The notes beneath the pieces were generated by a model that did no database searches, was not told the origin of the DNA, and was given only the letters and a program-made list of their open reading frames with translations. From Ochrobactrum sp. Marseille-Q0166 (lineage in GTDB: Bacteria; Pseudomonadota; Alphaproteobacteria; Rhizobiales; Rhizobiaceae): a stretch of 64,000 bases of DNA. This document shows, piece after piece, positions 55,622 through 64,000 of the stretch. The stretch's first letter is position 1; every line of letters starts with the position of its first letter. Both the position numbers and the translations under genes were made by a program. The stretch covers positions 1,040,501 to 1,104,500 of the forward strand of contig NZ_JACJUO010000001.1 in the NCBI RefSeq assembly GCF_014397025.1, in the 5' to 3' direction.

Positions 55622-56782
55622 TTATATCTGGAGAGCGATGGGCATATCAAGAGAATGGCGGGACAATGGCACGGCAGCGCCATTCGTGGTGAGATATGTC
55701 TGCCCCAGTGTCATCGCTGTTTCCGTGTCGGAATCCATGATGATCATGTGCGCAAAGAGTGTCATATCCGGCTGGATGCTTTCCGGGTTGCCGGAATAGA
55801 ACATTTGTGGATCCATCCAGGAGGGTGAGAAACGTGCTCCCACAGAATAACCACAGGCATTGAGCCTGTGTCGCGTGAGGCCGTGCGCCTCCATCGTGCG
55901 CAAGTGTGCGTCAAATACATCGCCAAACGTCGAGGCTGGTGTCATGGCTTCTTCAACTGCTTCCAGGGCTTCGCGTGCGGCGTCATAAAGCTTTTGATGT
56001 TCAGGTCTTGGCTTGCCAATGATGAGCGTGCGCATCATCGGTGCATGATAATGGCGATAAACCCCCGACCATTCGAGGGTGAGCTGGTCGTTTTTGGAAA
56101 GCGTGCGGCGACCCGCTTTGTAACGGCAGAGGAGAGCATCGGCACCCGAGCCGATAATATATTCATTGGCCGGATAGTCGCCATCGCCTGCAAAATTGGC
56201 GGCCATCATGGCCGCGAGAATATCAGCTTCGCTTGCGCCGGCCTTGACCAGTTTCAGAGCAGCATCAAGCGCGTCATCGCTGAGTTCTGCGGCACGCTTG
56301 GTGAAAGCAATTTCAGCGGGGCTTTTGAGAAGGCGCAGACTGTCGACCATACCCGATGCATCATAGAGCTTGGCGAAGCTCTGCAACTGTTCATCGAGTT
56401 TTCGGGCATTGGCACCGGTCAGACCATGGGTTTGGTATTCGATACCGATGCGTGTGCCGAGCAGATCAAGCTCGGTGAGAATGTTGCGCAGATCGATTGC
56501 CGGATTTGCGTTTTCACGATCAGTCCAGACAACGATATTCTCGATGTTGGACGTATGCCGCGCTTGCCTTAGATCGGCAGAGCGCGTCATCAGCACGGTT
56601 GAACCGTCAGCTTTGACGACGAGACACTGGAAAAAGCAAAAGCCAAACGTGTCATAGCCGGTCAGCCAGTACATGCTTTCCTGCGCAAAAAGCAGCAAGG
56701 CATCCAGTTTCTCTTCCTCCATCTTCAAGATCAGACGGTCGCGACGTGCTGCGAATTCTTCCGGCTCGAAGTGAAGGGCCAT
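55622..56782 (-). CDS. M24 (pita-bread) family protein, creatinase/ectoine-hydrolase-like
   Basis: A 386-residue protein with a creatinase N-terminal domain (about 1-150) and a C-terminal M24 aminopeptidase-P fold. Most metal ligands of M24 peptidases are changed: the first Asp region reads LEWSG (Glu237), the second VYRHYHAPMMRT, the His region ACGYSVG, and the last two Glu regions FAHMIIMD and TTNG. This pattern resembles metal-free members such as creatinase rather than an active peptidase. Ten nt after pgeF; part of a likely lgt-midA-pgeF-M24 unit. Confidence 0.88.
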   Translation of the reverse strand: MALHFEPEEFAARRDRLILKMEEEKLDALLLFAQESMYWLTGYDTFGFCFFQCLVVKADGSTVLMTRSADLRQARHTSNIENIVVWTDRENANPAIDLRNILTELDLLGTRIGIEYQTHGLTGANARKLDEQLQSFAKLYDASGMVDSLRLLKSPAEIAFTKRAAELSDDALDAALKLVKAGASEADILAAMMAANFAGDGDYPANEYIIGSGADALLCRYKAGRRTLSKNDQLTLEWSGVYRHYHAPMMRTLIIGKPRPEHQKLYDAAREALEAVEEAMTPASTFGDVFDAHLRTMEAHGLTRHRLNACGYSVGARFSPSWMDPQMFYSGNPESIQPDMTLFAHMIIMDSDTETAMTLGQTYLTTNGAAVPLSRHSLDMPIALQI

Positions 56783-56792
56783 GCGGTTCTCC

Positions 56793-57590
56793 TTAATCTT
56801 CTATAATGGCGATTGCTGCGATCTGGCGACCGTAATCCGGCTCATTGCGATGTGTTGTGCGCCGATAGGAATAGAACTGGTCTTCATCGGCATAGGTGCA
56901 CTGACGCAGTGCGTCAGCCTTAACGCCTGCGCTGGTCAATCGGTCGGTGATAAAGGTCCATAGATCGAAAAGCTTGTGACCTTCCTTGTCAGAAGGCTCA
57001 AAATATTTGGCGTATGATGGGTCTTTGCCAGTGAATTCGGAATAGAATTCGGGACCGACTTCATAATTATCCGGGCCGATTGTCGGTCCAAGAACGGCAA
57101 TAATATTCTCGCGTTTTGCACCAAGCTCGATCATCGCTTCAATGGTATTTTCAAGCACGCCTGTAAAGGCACCGCGCCAACCTGCATGGGCTGAACCGAT
57201 GACACCTGCCTCATGATCAGCAAACAACACCGGGCCGCAATCGGCCGACAGTGCGCCAATCGCAATGCCCGCAACATTTGTCACCATGGCATCGGCCTTC
57301 GGGCGTGGTGTGCTCAATGGCTCTGTGACGTAAACCACGTCTGGCGAATGAACCTGATGCACGGTCATCAGACGGTCGGGTGCGACACCAAGTGTCTCGG
57401 CGACGCGGCGGCGATTCTCGCTCACCAGTTCCGGCACGTCATTTGAGCCGCTGCCGACGTTGAGACCTGCATAAATGCCATCTGAGACGCCGCCTTTGCG
57501 GGTGAAAAAACCATGCGCAATGCGCTTGCCGTTTGATCCGGCAGGGCCTTCCAGCAGGGAGGAGCGAAGCGGTTGCGGCTTATCAATCAT
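56793..57590 (-). CDS. pgeF: Peptidoglycan editing factor / purine nucleoside phosphorylase (YfiH family)
   Basis: A 265-residue laccase-domain protein of the YfiH/PgeF (COG1496) family, which edits peptidoglycan precursors or phosphorolyses purine nucleosides. The Cys/His metal motif occurs in HQVHSPDVV, then ADCGPVLFADHEAGVIGSAHAGWRGA. It starts 80 nt after the midA-like stop and ends 10 nt before the M24 gene, on the same strand. Confidence 0.93.
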   Translation of the reverse strand: MIDKPQPLRSSLLEGPAGSNGKRIAHGFFTRKGGVSDGIYAGLNVGSGSNDVPELVSENRRRVAETLGVAPDRLMTVHQVHSPDVVYVTEPLSTPRPKADAMVTNVAGIAIGALSADCGPVLFADHEAGVIGSAHAGWRGAFTGVLENTIEAMIELGAKRENIIAVLGPTIGPDNYEVGPEFYSEFTGKDPSYAKYFEPSDKEGHKLFDLWTFITDRLTSAGVKADALRQCTYADEDQFYSYRRTTHRNEPDYGRQIAAIAIIED

Positions 57591-57670
57591 GGATTTTCTC
57601 TTTTAAAACGGCTGGATGGTGGGGGAGGCAGATTGGCTTGTCAATTGTAGCTTTTTGACGGTTCCTTTTT

Positions 57671-58762
57671 TTAAGCCGTATCGAATGGAAATGTGGTTGT
57701 CTTTTGATCGCTTATGGCGAGCACCTTGAACAAAGTCCCCATCTGGTCCGGCGCCGCCAAACGCTCGACGTCTTCGCGGATTTTATTCTGGAAAGCTTCG
57801 TCGCGCCCGGCACCCAGGCGCCCGGCACGGTCGATAAGTCCCAGGCCCAAAAGAAAATCGCCTTGCGTCATGGTTACGGTCTGGCAGCCGCAACTGCGTG
57901 CTGTTTTCTCCAGCATTTCGAAATCGACGTGGGTTGTCAGGTCAGCTTCACCGGGATGAGCAAATACATCATCATAGGTATGCTTCAGCATGGCTTGCAG
58001 CGTGTCGCCGAAGCCCGATTGCAGATGACCATAATCGATGGAAAGTGCTGCACCACGCGTTGCAACGATGCGCTGCGCAATTTCCTGCATCAGGGCGGTG
58101 CGGGCAGGTGCCGCTTCAAAGATCGTGCCGTCGGGTGCTGCCTGATGGCCTTCGGGCAGCAGGGCTATATCTATGCCGCCTGCGCCGCTTCCAAACTGGA
58201 ATTCATCCTGTTCATTCAATCCAACCATACGTTCGACAAAGCGGCCATCGGTTTTCACAAATTGCCTGATCGGGATTGCGTCGAACAATTCGTTGGAAAC
58301 GAGGATCAACGGGCCGTCCGGGATATCCGCAAAGCGTTCAAACCACCCGATAGAATAATCGAAAGCTGAAAGCTTCTCTTTCTGCTTTTCAATAAGGCGC
58401 GGGCTGGTCTCGACCATCGCGACACGAAGTGAAGCGGCCATTTGCGGCGCAAGCTTGGCAATCGTGCGCAGCATGTCGCTCATCAATGTGCCACGGCCGG
58501 GACCAATTTCGCAGAGCACAGCGTTATCGGGACGGCCGAGGACATCCCAAACGCCGATACACCAGATGCCGATGAGTTCGCCGAACATCTGACTGACTTC
58601 AGGAGCGGTGATGAAATCACCGTCGCGCCCGAAAGGTTCGCGTGTCGTATAGTAACCCTGTTCCCGATCACCAAGGCAGGCAGCCATGTAATCAGCAATG
58701 CTGATCGGCCCTGTTGTGCCGATCAGTCGCTTCAGCCGCTCTTTCAGGGTTGCCTCAGGCAT
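57671..58762 (-). CDS. MidA/NDUFAF7-like SAM-dependent methyltransferase
   Basis: A 363-residue class I methyltransferase of the MidA family; the mitochondrial homologue NDUFAF7 methylates an Arg of complex I. The SAM motif is [16 protein letters not shown] and the acidic post-I region [34 protein letters not shown] is characteristic. Its start overlaps the lgt stop by eight bases, so they are co-translated. Confidence 0.93.
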   Translation of the reverse strand: MPEATLKERLKRLIGTTGPISIADYMAACLGDREQGYYTTREPFGRDGDFITAPEVSQMFGELIGIWCIGVWDVLGRPDNAVLCEIGPGRGTLMSDMLRTIAKLAPQMAASLRVAMVETSPRLIEKQKEKLSAFDYSIGWFERFADIPDGPLILVSNELFDAIPIRQFVKTDGRFVERMVGLNEQDEFQFGSGAGGIDIALLPEGHQAAPDGTIFEAAPARTALMQEIAQRIVATRGAALSIDYGHLQSGFGDTLQAMLKHTYDDVFAHPGEADLTTHVDFEMLEKTARSCGCQTVTMTQGDFLLGLGLIDRAGRLGAGRDEAFQNKIREDVERLAAPDQMGTLFKVLAISDQKTTTFPFDTA

Positions 58763-59597
58763 TGCTTGCTGCTGCCCGGTTGGCGCGCCACATTGCCCAA
58801 AGGCCGATGAGTACCATTGGAAGGGAAAGGATCATTCCCATGGTCAGCCAGCCGCCGAAAAGATAGCCAAGCTGCGCGTCCGGTTCACGGAAGAATTCGA
58901 CGATGATACGGCTGAGACCATAACCAAGGACGAATGTGCCAGCGATAAAACCGGGGGCTTTGAGTTTTTTGCCAAACCACACCAGCAGGAAGAGAATGAA
59001 GAACAGTACCAATCCTTCCAGAAATGCTTCGTAGAGCTGGCTTGGATGGCGCGGTAGGCCGCCGCCATTCGGAAAGCGCACGGCCCATGCGACATCGCTG
59101 ACGCGGCCCCAGAGTTCGTCATTGATGAAGTTCGCAACACGAACGACGCCTAACCCTACCGGTACGCCTGCCGCAACCACATCGAACATGCTCCAGACCT
59201 TGAAGCCGCGCGAGCGCGCAAACCAGATCATCGCAATTGTCGTTCCAATAATGCCGCCGTGAAATGACATGCCGCCATCCCAAACCGCCGGAATCATCAG
59301 CGGATTGGAAAAGTAATAGGCGGAGTTGTAGAAGAGGACATAACCCAGACGCCCGCCAAGTACGACGCCGAGTGCCGCCCAGATGACAAAGTCATCAAGC
59401 GCTTCGGGCTGCATCGGGGGCTGGTTGTCAGCCCAGAGACGATGATTGCGCAGCAATTTCTTTCCATACCACCACGCAAACATGATGCCGATGACATAGC
59501 CAAGACCATACCAGTGCACGGCAAACGGACCGATTGAAAAGATGATCGGATCGATATCCGGAAAGGCGAGGCCAGAGGCAGACTGCAAAGTCTCCAT
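58755..59597 (-). CDS. lgt: Prolipoprotein diacylglyceryl transferase
   Basis: A 280-residue inner membrane enzyme adding diacylglycerol to lipoprotein Cys. The family start is seen in [19 protein letters not shown], the signature in [19 protein letters not shown], and the catalytic loop in [10 protein letters not shown]. About seven membrane segments. The ATG at 59597 with GGAG upstream is preferred. First gene of a likely unit lgt-midA-pgeF-M24, divergent from ubiK. Confidence 0.97.
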   Translation of the reverse strand: METLQSASGLAFPDIDPIIFSIGPFAVHWYGLGYVIGIMFAWWYGKKLLRNHRLWADNQPPMQPEALDDFVIWAALGVVLGGRLGYVLFYNSAYYFSNPLMIPAVWDGGMSFHGGIIGTTIAMIWFARSRGFKVWSMFDVVAAGVPVGLGVVRVANFINDELWGRVSDVAWAVRFPNGGGLPRHPSQLYEAFLEGLVLFFILFLLVWFGKKLKAPGFIAGTFVLGYGLSRIIVEFFREPDAQLGYLFGGWLTMGMILSLPMVLIGLWAMWRANRAAASNA

Positions 59598-59751
59598 AAT
59601 ATAAAACTCCATTTTCCGGCGGAAGATGCGCGACGATATCCGAGTGGTCAAGCTATCACGTTTCTACAGCTTCACTTGCATCAGAACCGAGACGGCCCTA
59701 TTTCAAAATCAGGTTTTCAACAAGACCGTATCGAAGATAGGAAAGATTGCC

Positions 59752-60072
59752 ATGACCAGCGGATCAAACCGGGTTCTCGATGAACTCGCCAAGCTTGTGA
59801 CTGATGCGGCAGGTGCTGCGCAAGGCGTGCGCCGCGAAGTCGAGACAGCTTTACGCTCACAGAGCGAACGCGTGCTCAACACGCTTGATGTAGTGCAGCG
59901 CGAAGACTTTGAAGCGGTGCGTGAAATGGCCATAAAAGCACGTGCTGAAAATGCCGCCCTGCTTGTAAAAATCGAAGCACTTGAAGCGCGTCTTGCTAAG
60001 TTTGAAGTTGATTCGACTGCAAAAACCGCGAAAAGCACTGCTCAGGCATCGAAATCCAAAGATAATTCATAA
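59752..60072 (+). CDS. ubiK: UbiK/BMFP family accessory factor
   Basis: A 106-residue protein of the UbiK (DUF526, YqiC) family that assists ubiquinone synthesis by membrane binding. It has an N-terminal amphipathic segment (RVLDELAKLVTDAAGAAQGV) and the hallmark QREDFEAVREMAIKARAENAALLVKI leading into a coiled coil; the C-terminus is Lys/Ser-rich. GGAAAG precedes the ATG at 59752; an upstream in-frame ATG is unlikely. Divergent from lgt. Confidence 0.9.
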   Translation: MTSGSNRVLDELAKLVTDAAGAAQGVRREVETALRSQSERVLNTLDVVQREDFEAVREMAIKARAENAALLVKIEALEARLAKFEVDSTAKTAKSTAQASKSKDNS

Positions 60073-60498
60073 TTTTTTATTAACAGGCCCTAAGTGCCAA
60101 AAACCCTTGTCTTAGAGTCGCTTAAGGCAAGGGTTCCGACGTATTCCCGTCATATTTCCACATGCTTTAATGCCTCTTTTCAGAAAAGGGGCTGGCGTTC
60201 AGATTCAGCATCAATAGACTGAAAACACTACATGATTCGTAATGTGGTCATGTAGGCAGCGGCGAGGGGCTGTAGTTTTGTTTTTCGCGTCTTCAGGCTG
60301 CTTTCCAGTATCAGTTGCGTATGTGCGTGTACCATTGAGGCGTTGCATGTTGTCGAAGCATGTCGATTCCTCGACCGATCAATTCGTGCCTTTTTTCTGC
60401 ACTTAGTCTTGTGCGGGTAAAGGTGCGGGCGAGCAATTACTTGCGCGCCGGGAATTTGGAAGTGTTTTGACGAACGCTTCGCAGAACAGGAAACGGAC
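60073..60498. other. Intergenic space between ubiK and the YbjN gene
   Basis: About 425 nt. It holds a strong hairpin (60102-60135), a CTTTTCAGAAAAG palindrome at about 60176 and an ACATGA/TCATGT inverted repeat at about 60231. No believable coding frame; a minus-strand frame of 90 codons lacks support. Confidence 0.5.
60102..60135 (-). terminator. Strong hairpin with T-run on the minus strand
   Basis: AACCCTTG-T-CTTA pairs with TAAG-G-CAAGGGTT (13 bp, one T.G). On the minus strand it is followed by TTTTTGG; on the plus strand by CCGACG. No minus-strand gene feeds it from the right. Confidence 0.5.
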
Positions 60499-60999
60499 AT
60501 GAGCCTTCTTGAGCTTGAATTTGCACGCGAAGCACATCCGGTGGATGTGATCGAGCATGTTGCGAATTCAAACGACTGGACGTTCGAGCGGACTGGCGAC
60601 GACGAAATCGCAATTTCGGTAGCGGGTAACTGGACCGACTACCATATCTCGTTCTCGTGGATGGAGGACTTTGAAGCGCTGCATCTGGCCTGTGCCTTTG
60701 ACATCAAGGTTGCTGAACCTCGTGTCAATGAAGTGATGCGGTTGCTGTCGCTCATCAATGAAAAGCTTCTGATGGGCCATTTTGATCTCTGGCAGCAGGA
60801 AGGCGCGATCATGTATCGCCAGTCGCTGCTGCTTGCGGGCGGCGCAGAGCCGACGAGCCGTCAGGTGGAAGTATTGCTTTCTGCAGCGTTGGAGGCTTGT
60901 GAAAGCTATTTTCAGGCATTTCAATTTGTCGTGTGGTCTGGTGTGAGCGCGCGCGAATCTTTGGACAGCGTTTTGTTCGAAACGGTTGGACGCGCATAA
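60499..60999 (+). CDS. YbjN domain-containing protein
   Basis: A 166-residue YbjN-family protein, a fold related to type III secretion chaperones; in alphaproteobacteria its role is unknown. Features: HPVDVIEHVANSNDWTFERTGDDEI, YHISFSWMEDFEALHLACAFDIKV, and ending with a helix around YFQAFQFVVWSGVSARESL. GGAAACGG precedes the ATG. It ends at an intrinsic terminator. Confidence 0.92.
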   Translation: MSLLELEFAREAHPVDVIEHVANSNDWTFERTGDDEIAISVAGNWTDYHISFSWMEDFEALHLACAFDIKVAEPRVNEVMRLLSLINEKLLMGHFDLWQQEGAIMYRQSLLLAGGAEPTSRQVEVLLSAALEACESYFQAFQFVVWSGVSARESLDSVLFETVGRA

Positions 61000-61005
61000 A
61001 TTCAG

Positions 61006-61030
61006 TCCCGGCAGGGTTCGCCGGGATTTT
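61006..61030 (+). terminator. Intrinsic terminator of the YbjN gene
   Basis: TCCCGGC, loop AGGGTTC, GCCGGGA, then TTTTAC. Confidence 0.82.
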
Positions 61031-61047
61031 ACTTTCGGGGGATTGAG

Positions 61048-61395
61048 ATGAGCGAAACTGAAACGATAAGCTGGACTGATTTCGAGAAGGTCGACATCCG
61101 CACCGGAACCATCGTTGAGGCTGTGCCATTCCCGGAGGCACGCAAGCCAGCTTTCAAGCTGAAGATCGATTTTGGCGACAAAATCGGTACCAAGAAGTCG
61201 TCTGCGCAAATTACAAAGCACTATCAGCCGGAGGATCTTGTTGGTCGACAGATCATGGCTGTGGTTAATTTCCCGCCGCGCCAAATAGGACCTTTTATGT
61301 CCGAGGTGCTCACACTCGGCTTTCCTGATGAAAATGGCGATGTCGTTCTCGCCGCAATCGATAAAAAAGTTCAAGACGGCGTCAAATTATTCTGA
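61048..61395 (+). CDS. csaA: tRNA-binding protein CsaA-like
   Basis: A 115-residue protein made of a single OB-fold tRNA-binding domain (CsaA/EMAPII-like): FEKVDIRTGTIVEAVPFPEARKPA, LVGRQIMAVVNFPPRQIGPFMSEVLTLGF. CsaA proteins bind tRNA or act as secretion chaperones. GGGGG precedes the ATG. It stands between the YbjN terminator and crcB. Confidence 0.93.
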   Translation: MSETETISWTDFEKVDIRTGTIVEAVPFPEARKPAFKLKIDFGDKIGTKKSSAQITKHYQPEDLVGRQIMAVVNFPPRQIGPFMSEVLTLGFPDENGDVVLAAIDKKVQDGVKLF

Positions 61396-61445
61396 TCTTG
61401 TAGGATGCGGTTTTTAACGCATTCAAGAAGACTGGATTGGAACAG

Positions 61446-61832
61446 ATGCAGGCAACGATTTTCGTCGCTGTTGGTGGGGCGCTGGGAAGCGTCCTGCGTT
61501 ACTGGTTTTCGCTCTGGCTGGCACCGATCAGTCGAGATTTGCCGTGGAGCACCATCGTCGTCAATATCATCGGCTCGTTTGCGATTGCGCTTTTCGGCGC
61601 GCTGACTGTTGCATCAAGCCGTTTTGAGCTGCCCGAAATCTGGCGTGTGGCTTTTCTGGTTGGTGTCTGCGGTGGTTTTACCACCTTTTCCTCATTCAGT
61701 ATGCAGACTGTTGATCTGTTGCGTTCGGGAATGCCCGGACGTGCCTTGTTGAATGTCGGTATCTCGCTGGCTGCATGTTTTGCAGCAACGGCGCTTGGTT
61801 ATGTCGTGGCACAAGCTCTAAACAAGGTTTAG
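61446..61832 (+). CDS. crcB: Fluoride ion channel
   Basis: A 128-residue Fluc-type fluoride exporter with four membrane helices. Signatures: [29 protein letters not shown], and [16 protein letters not shown]. The ATG at 61446 is preferred to a TTG at 61437. No fluoride riboswitch fits in the 50-nt space upstream. Its stop overlaps the convergent histidine kinase gene by four bases. Confidence 0.95.
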   Translation: MQATIFVAVGGALGSVLRYWFSLWLAPISRDLPWSTIVVNIIGSFAIALFGALTVASSRFELPEIWRVAFLVGVCGGFTTFSSFSMQTVDLLRSGMPGRALLNVGISLAACFAATALGYVVAQALNKV

Positions 61833-63172
61833 GCGGGTATCCGGATAATCGCTCTCAGGCCACCCTTGGGTGCATTTTCGAGTTCGATATCGCCGCCATG
61901 ACTTCTGGCGATGTCGCGTGCAATGGCGAGGCCAAGGCCACCTGTACCGCCTGAATCCTGCGTGCGGGCTTCATCAAGGCGTACAAAAGGTTTGAACACA
62001 TCTTCACGGCGATCTTCGGGGATGCCCGGACCATCATCATCCACGACAATTTTCAACCAGCCGTCATCATGGGTGACCGCAAGTTCGACATTCTGCGCAT
62101 GACGGAAAGCATTCGAGACAAGATTGCTGACAAGACGTGAAAAGGCATTGGGGCGCACATTGACTTCGCTGTCACCTTCAATCGAATAATGAAATCCGCG
62201 TTCGCGCAGTCGCGCTTCATTGGCAAGCTTGTCGCAAAGCAGGCGAATATCATAAGTTGCCGCTTCTTCGGCACCTTCACCGCGTGCAAATGCCAAATAG
62301 CCTTCAAGCATGGTCTGCATGTCGGCAATATCCTGATTAAGCGGTTCGGTGTCTATCGCATTGCCGGTGAGCGCCAGTTGCAGCTTGAAGCGTGTCAGGA
62401 TGGTGCGCAGATCGTGACTGACGCCTGAAAGCATGGCCGTGCGCTGTTCGATCTGGCGTTCAATGCGTGAGCGCATCTGAATGAAAGCGATACCTGCACG
62501 ACGCACTTCCTCCGCGCCGGTCGGACGGAAGCCTTCCGGCATGGGGCGGCCTTTGCCAAAGCTCTCGGCGGCCTGAGAAAGCTGTTGGATCGGTTTGATC
62601 TGGTTGCGCAGGAAGGCAATCGCGATGATCAGCAACACCAGCGCTGTACCGATCATCCAGGTCAGGAAAATACCGGTGTTGGATGCATAGGCCTGACTGC
62701 GGCGTGCGAAAACGCGTAGCACTTTGTCATCAAGCTTGATGCGGATTTCAATCAGGTCAGAGTCACCCACCGTATCGACCCAGAAAGGGCGATTGATCTG
62801 GCGGGTGATCTCTTCACTCAAGAAGTAATCGAGAATGGCGAAGAATGGCTTTGGTCCCGGCGGTGGCAGCGGGTCCGGGGGGAGAATTGAAATATTCAGC
62901 CCCAGACGCTGTTGAGAAATACGGATCAGATTGTCATATCCGGGTTCCTGCGGATAGGTTTCCAGAATGTCGATAATTGCGGAAATATCTCGGACAACGG
63001 CGGTTGAGAGTCGCTCCGTCACCATCTGCCAATGACGCTCCATGAACACGTAGGCAATCACGGATTGCAGCAACACCATCGGTGCAATGATGATAATGAG
63101 CGAGCGTGCATAAAGCCCTTTGGGCATACGGCGCGCAAACCAACGCGATAGGGTTTTCCAGAGGGACGTCAT
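61829..63172 (-). CDS. EnvZ-type sensor histidine kinase
   Basis: A 447-residue membrane histidine kinase. Helices at about 23-44 and 167-188 flank a periplasmic sensor of about 120 residues with a Pro-rich turn ([12 protein letters not shown]). HAMP follows, then the H-box with His253 in [13 protein letters not shown]-box LVSNAFRHA, and ATP-lid [17 protein letters not shown]. Paired with the response regulator 75 nt upstream. The signal is unknown; in other rhizobia such pairs sense osmotic or envelope stress. Confidence 0.94.
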   Translation of the reverse strand: MTSLWKTLSRWFARRMPKGLYARSLIIIIAPMVLLQSVIAYVFMERHWQMVTERLSTAVVRDISAIIDILETYPQEPGYDNLIRISQQRLGLNISILPPDPLPPPGPKPFFAILDYFLSEEITRQINRPFWVDTVGDSDLIEIRIKLDDKVLRVFARRSQAYASNTGIFLTWMIGTALVLLIIAIAFLRNQIKPIQQLSQAAESFGKGRPMPEGFRPTGAEEVRRAGIAFIQMRSRIERQIEQRTAMLSGVSHDLRTILTRFKLQLALTGNAIDTEPLNQDIADMQTMLEGYLAFARGEGAEEAATYDIRLLCDKLANEARLRERGFHYSIEGDSEVNVRPNAFSRLVSNLVSNAFRHAQNVELAVTHDDGWLKIVVDDDGPGIPEDRREDVFKPFVRLDEARTQDSGGTGGLGLAIARDIARSHGGDIELENAPKGGLRAIIRIPA

Positions 63173-63247
63173 CGTCTCAGAATACTCCAGACGCTTCTGC
63201 TAATTTATGTTTTCGGTCCCGCTCTGAAATTTGCGACGCTCCGCTCT

Positions 63248-63979
63248 CTATTCGATGCTCAATTTGTAGCCGATGCCACGAACGGTTTGCAGCCATACAG
63301 GGTTGGCCGGATCCTGTTCGATTTTACGACGCAAACGGTTAATCTGCACGTCAATCGTGCGCTCACCGACATCGCCATCCTGCCCTGTCAACTCATGGCG
63401 CGGAATGGTATCACCAGCCCGTTCGGCGAAAATCGTCATGATGTCCTGTTCACGGTCTGTGAGCTTGATTGTTTCGCTTCCTTTTTTCAACTCGCGCCGC
63501 GGGATGAAGAAGGTATATGGGCCAAAAACGATTTGTTCGATCTTTGGTTGCGCGGGTGCCGATCCGCGACGAAGAATATTATTGATGCGAAGGACCAATT
63601 CGCGTGGATCAAAAGGCTTTGGCAGGTAATCGTCAGCACCCGCTGCAAGACCATCGATACGGCTATCGGTTTCAGACAGCGCGGTCAGCATCAGGATAGG
63701 AACGCTCTTCTGCTCACGCAGCGATTTGGTCAATGAGACGCCGGTTTCTCCCGGCATCATGACGTCGAGGATCAGAAGATCAAAGTCTATGCCTTCAAGC
63801 TTACGTCGCGCTTCCGCAGCGCTTCCTGCCATCGTGACGCGGAAACCGCTTGTCGTCAGATATTGCGACAGAAGGCTTCGGATTCGGGTGTCATCATCGA
63901 CAACAAGAAGATGAGGTGCGTCATCCGAAAGGTTCTTTTCATCTACAGTCATGGCGCCGCTTGATCCCATCCTGTTCAT
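63248..63979 (-). CDS. OmpR-family response regulator
   Basis: A 243-residue response regulator. Receiver: LLVVDDDTRIRSLLSQYL, phospho-acceptor Asp72 in LLILDVMMPGETG, and Lys121 in DDYLPKPFDP. C-terminal OmpR/PhoB winged helix: LTDREQDIMTIF, GDVGERTIDVQINRLRRKIE. Starts at 63979, 63970 or 63952 are possible; the last gives a shorter N-terminus. Transcribed with the histidine kinase downstream. Confidence 0.93.
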   Translation of the reverse strand: MNRMGSSGAMTVDEKNLSDDAPHLLVVDDDTRIRSLLSQYLTTSGFRVTMAGSAAEARRKLEGIDFDLLILDVMMPGETGVSLTKSLREQKSVPILMLTALSETDSRIDGLAAGADDYLPKPFDPRELVLRINNILRRGSAPAQPKIEQIVFGPYTFFIPRRELKKGSETIKLTDREQDIMTIFAERAGDTIPRHELTGQDGDVGERTIDVQINRLRRKIEQDPANPVWLQTVRGIGYKLSIE

Positions 63980-64000
63980 ATTACCATTTGTTGCATCTTA

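Noticed and set aside
60228..60500. 90-codon minus-strand frame in the ubiK-ybjN gap
   Set aside because: No ribosome site and an improbable composition (Lys, Arg, His, Thr rich).
61396..61445. Fluoride riboswitch before crcB
   Set aside because: The 50-nt space is too short and lacks the conserved pseudoknot pattern.

Overview
The window is a contiguous piece of an alphaproteobacterial chromosome, most likely Brucellaceae (the Brucella/Ochrobactrum group). The reasons are: a fused anthranilate synthase TrpE(G) preceded by a trpL leader peptide ending IWWWAR, as known in rhizobia; a choXWV choline importer; a DUF2333 gene next to an Rsm22-type gene; the run lgt, midA-like, pgeF, prs, L25, pth, ychF; and small two-hairpin intergenic repeats. 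The organism is inferred from gene content and order recalled, not from a database search. No rRNA, tRNA, insertion sequence, prophage or CRISPR array was seen.

Layout. 1-4.2 kb: dipeptide-type ABC importer (dppA end, then dppB, C, D, F). 4.3-7.2 kb: choline importer choXWV on the minus strand. 7.7-12.3 kb: DUF2333 protein, Rsm22-like protein, an MFS transporter with its MarR regulator, and an Lrp/AsnC regulator. 12.6-18.5 kb: a candidate small RNA, then two amino-acid biosynthesis genes each behind a leader-peptide attenuator (trpL-trpE(G) and leuL-leuA), with a cation diffusion facilitator between them. 18.6-23.3 kb: small single genes (lipoprotein, phosphoesterase, Nudix, OmpW with an FNR/FixK-type box, glutathionyl-hydroquinone reductase, GNAT). 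23.4-30.3 kb: a four-gene minus-strand operon MoxR / DUF58 / BatA-DUF4159 / vWA-like membrane protein, which resembles Bat-type systems and is the least understood multi-gene unit here. 30.5-38.2 kb: DUF1285, CoA-pyrophosphatase-type Nudix, CCA-adding enzyme, Asp/Asn hydroxylase, YjhX, GNAT, hemF, a small orphan, purine nucleoside permease, trmL. 38.4-46.6 kb: a tandem ABC exporter pair, the cytochrome bc1 operon petABC, apt and a DJ-1/PfpI protein. 46.6-50.3 kb: two MaoC-type hydratases, ychF, pth, L25. 50.7-54.6 kb: HerA-like ATPase, chrA, prs. 55-59.6 kb: lipoprotein, M24-fold protein, pgeF, midA-like, lgt. 59.7-64 kb: ubiK, YbjN, csaA, crcB and an EnvZ/OmpR-type two-component pair.

The most rewarding signals lie between the genes. 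Both the trpL and leuL leaders show runs of their own amino acid's codons and mutually exclusive hairpins. A perfect 30-bp palindrome sits on the marR start codon. A TTGAT-N4-ATCAA box lies upstream of ompW. A three-hairpin element with an intrinsic terminator and no ORF lies upstream of trpL. A family of bipartite palindromic repeats is scattered through intergenic spaces, one copy directly abutting the leader of the HerA-like gene. Many genes use GTG or TTG starts; starts were chosen from Shine-Dalgarno spacing and family length.
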